A stretch of 64,000 nt of DNA from Bacteroidales bacterium (GTDB taxonomy: Bacteria > Bacteroidota > Bacteroidia > Bacteroidales > DTU049). This document shows, one piece after another, positions 63,435-64,000 of this stretch (positions are counted from its first letter, which is position 1; each line of letters begins with the position of its first letter). The position numbers were made by a program, and so were the translations under genes. Location of the stretch: contig JAOAAK010000003.1 of the NCBI GenBank assembly GCA_026418905.1, positions 62,001-126,000 on the forward strand, written 5' to 3'. Below the pieces are notes generated by a model. The model saw only the letters and a program-made list of their open reading frames with translations. It did no database searches and was not told the origin of the DNA.

Positions 63435-64000
63435 GTGAAAATAAAAAATAAGAAATTTTGGCTATTTATTTTGCTCATAGGCTTTGTCAGTCTCTTTTCT
63501 GACATGGTTTATGAAAGTGGAAAATCTCTTTACGGTCCTTTCCTAAAAATGCTAGAAGCATCGTCTTTCACATTGGGTTTTTTTACAGGATTGGGAGAAT
63601 TTTTGGGTTATGCTCTTCGATATATTTTTGGCAGAATTGCTGATAAAACCGGTAAATACTGGCATTTCGTCTTTTTAGGCTATATGATCAATCTTTTCAG
63701 TGTACCATTCCTTGCATTTATCGATATGTGGGAATGGGCTGTTATTATCATTATGCTTGAAAGAGTTGGCAAGGCTATGCGTGCTCCTTCAAGAGATGCG
63801 TTGCTTTCTACGGTCACAGCCAAAGTCGGGCATGGTAAAGGCTTTGCCATACAGGAAATTCTCGACCAAATCGGAGCAACTGCAGGCCCTCTTCTCATGA
63901 CATTTGCACTTTTATTAAAAAATAGCTATCATATCACTTTTGCCCTGCTTTTCATTCCTGCCACCTTGTCTATCTTATTTCTCTTATGGGCTCATGAGAA
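63435..64000 (+). CDS. MFS transporter (3' end outside window)
   Basis: Begins with GTG at 63435 (the overlapping ATG at 63433 reads directly into TGA) and stays open to the window edge, giving ~188 residues. Five to six membrane helices are visible, with the first pair containing LFILLIGFVSLFSDMVYESG and the A-motif-like loop YIFGRIADKTGKYWH between helices 2 and 3, and GKAMRAPSRDALLS, EILDQIGATAGPLL further on. A major facilitator of the drug/sugar-phosphate-like type; the substrate cannot be read. Confidence 0.82.
   Translation, partial: MKIKNKKFWLFILLIGFVSLFSDMVYESGKSLYGPFLKMLEASSFTLGFFTGLGEFLGYALRYIFGRIADKTGKYWHFVFLGYMINLFSVPFLAFIDMWEWAVIIIMLERVGKAMRAPSRDALLSTVTAKVGHGKGFAIQEILDQIGATAGPLLMTFALLLKNSYHITFALLFIPATLSILFLLWAHE

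Noticed and set aside
1-64000. CRISPR arrays, insertion sequences, prophage, attachment sites, rRNA
   Set aside because: No direct-repeat array, transposase, integrase, phage structural gene or rRNA signature was seen on either strand; the single tRNA shows no flanking duplicated end.

Overview
The window is AT-rich, gene-dense bacterial chromosome from a member of the Bacteroidota, probably an uncultured, at least partly anaerobic lineage. The assignment rests on four kinds of evidence. There are four secreted proteins with C-terminal type IX secretion (T9SS) sorting domains. Many genes carry the Bacteroidota -7 promoter element TAnnTTTG just upstream. Several proteins are lineage-typical: a DUF4290 protein next to MurA, a CCC-motif-type membrane protein, a CarboxypepD-reg plus TonB receptor, a KISTS-type MetRS and a MurA with Asp in place of the catalytic Cys. 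Finally, there is a large tungsten-type aldehyde ferredoxin oxidoreductase. No insertion sequence, prophage, CRISPR array or rRNA was seen, and no gap between genes exceeds 300 bases.

Layout. 1-311 is the tail of an acyl-CoA dehydrogenase. 316-6679 (-) is a tightly packed run valS, Na+/Ca2+ antiporter, EEP-family phosphohydrolase, dtd, mazG-like, rsgA. 6749-6837 is tRNA-Ser(UGA), followed by a bidirectional terminator shared with the AOR gene (6901-9054, -). 9157-14871 (+) holds a tail-fibre-like secreted protein, a small secreted protein, a family-2 ThiF, two small envelope proteins and a large T9SS-exported GH18/CUB protein. 14858-18274 (-) is an LptF/G permease and a cyanophycinase-like S51 protein. 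18356-21745 (+) is a carboxy(nor)spermidine polyamine pair followed by mtnA. 21742-28308 (-) is dxs, a small conserved gene, a radical SAM gene, metG, an unknown membrane protein and a PhnP-like hydrolase. 28566-29423 (+) is a BacNav-type ion channel.

29488-37559 (-) is an envelope/secretion block: a T9SS type-B protein, a TonB receptor, several unknown secreted or membrane proteins, a DUF2279 gene whose 5' end is broken at an A10 run, and an alpha/beta-hydrolase-like protein without its nucleophile. 37627-42582 contains dapD (+), an HMA protein and fumC (-), then mnmD, NUDIX and holB (+). 42584-45511 (-) is a GlcD-GlpC-type fused flavo/iron-sulfur dehydrogenase. 45672-47255 (+) is a repeat-containing T9SS protein. 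47287-53190 (-) is an MMPL/RND exporter, rfbA, an SDR epimerase, a polyprenyl synthase and a NarL-type regulator. 53193-56448 (+) is a NamZ-type muramidase and a TMTC-like TPR membrane protein. 56489-62484 (-) is lepA, uvrD, DUF4290 and murA. 62582 to the end (+) is a T9SS protein and a truncated MFS transporter.

Most of the window is housekeeping (translation, isoprenoid, peptidoglycan, lysine/DAP, TCA cycle and polyamine functions) interleaved with envelope and secretion genes. I did not find a clearly new multi-gene system. The points most worth following up are the homopolymer frameshift before the DUF2279 gene, the CavMr-like selectivity filter of the ion channel, the nucleophile-less hydrolase, the enlarged AOR with unusual cysteine spacing, and the polyamine/mtnA/cyanophycinase neighbourhood. 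Gene functions are read from motifs by eye; no database search was possible.
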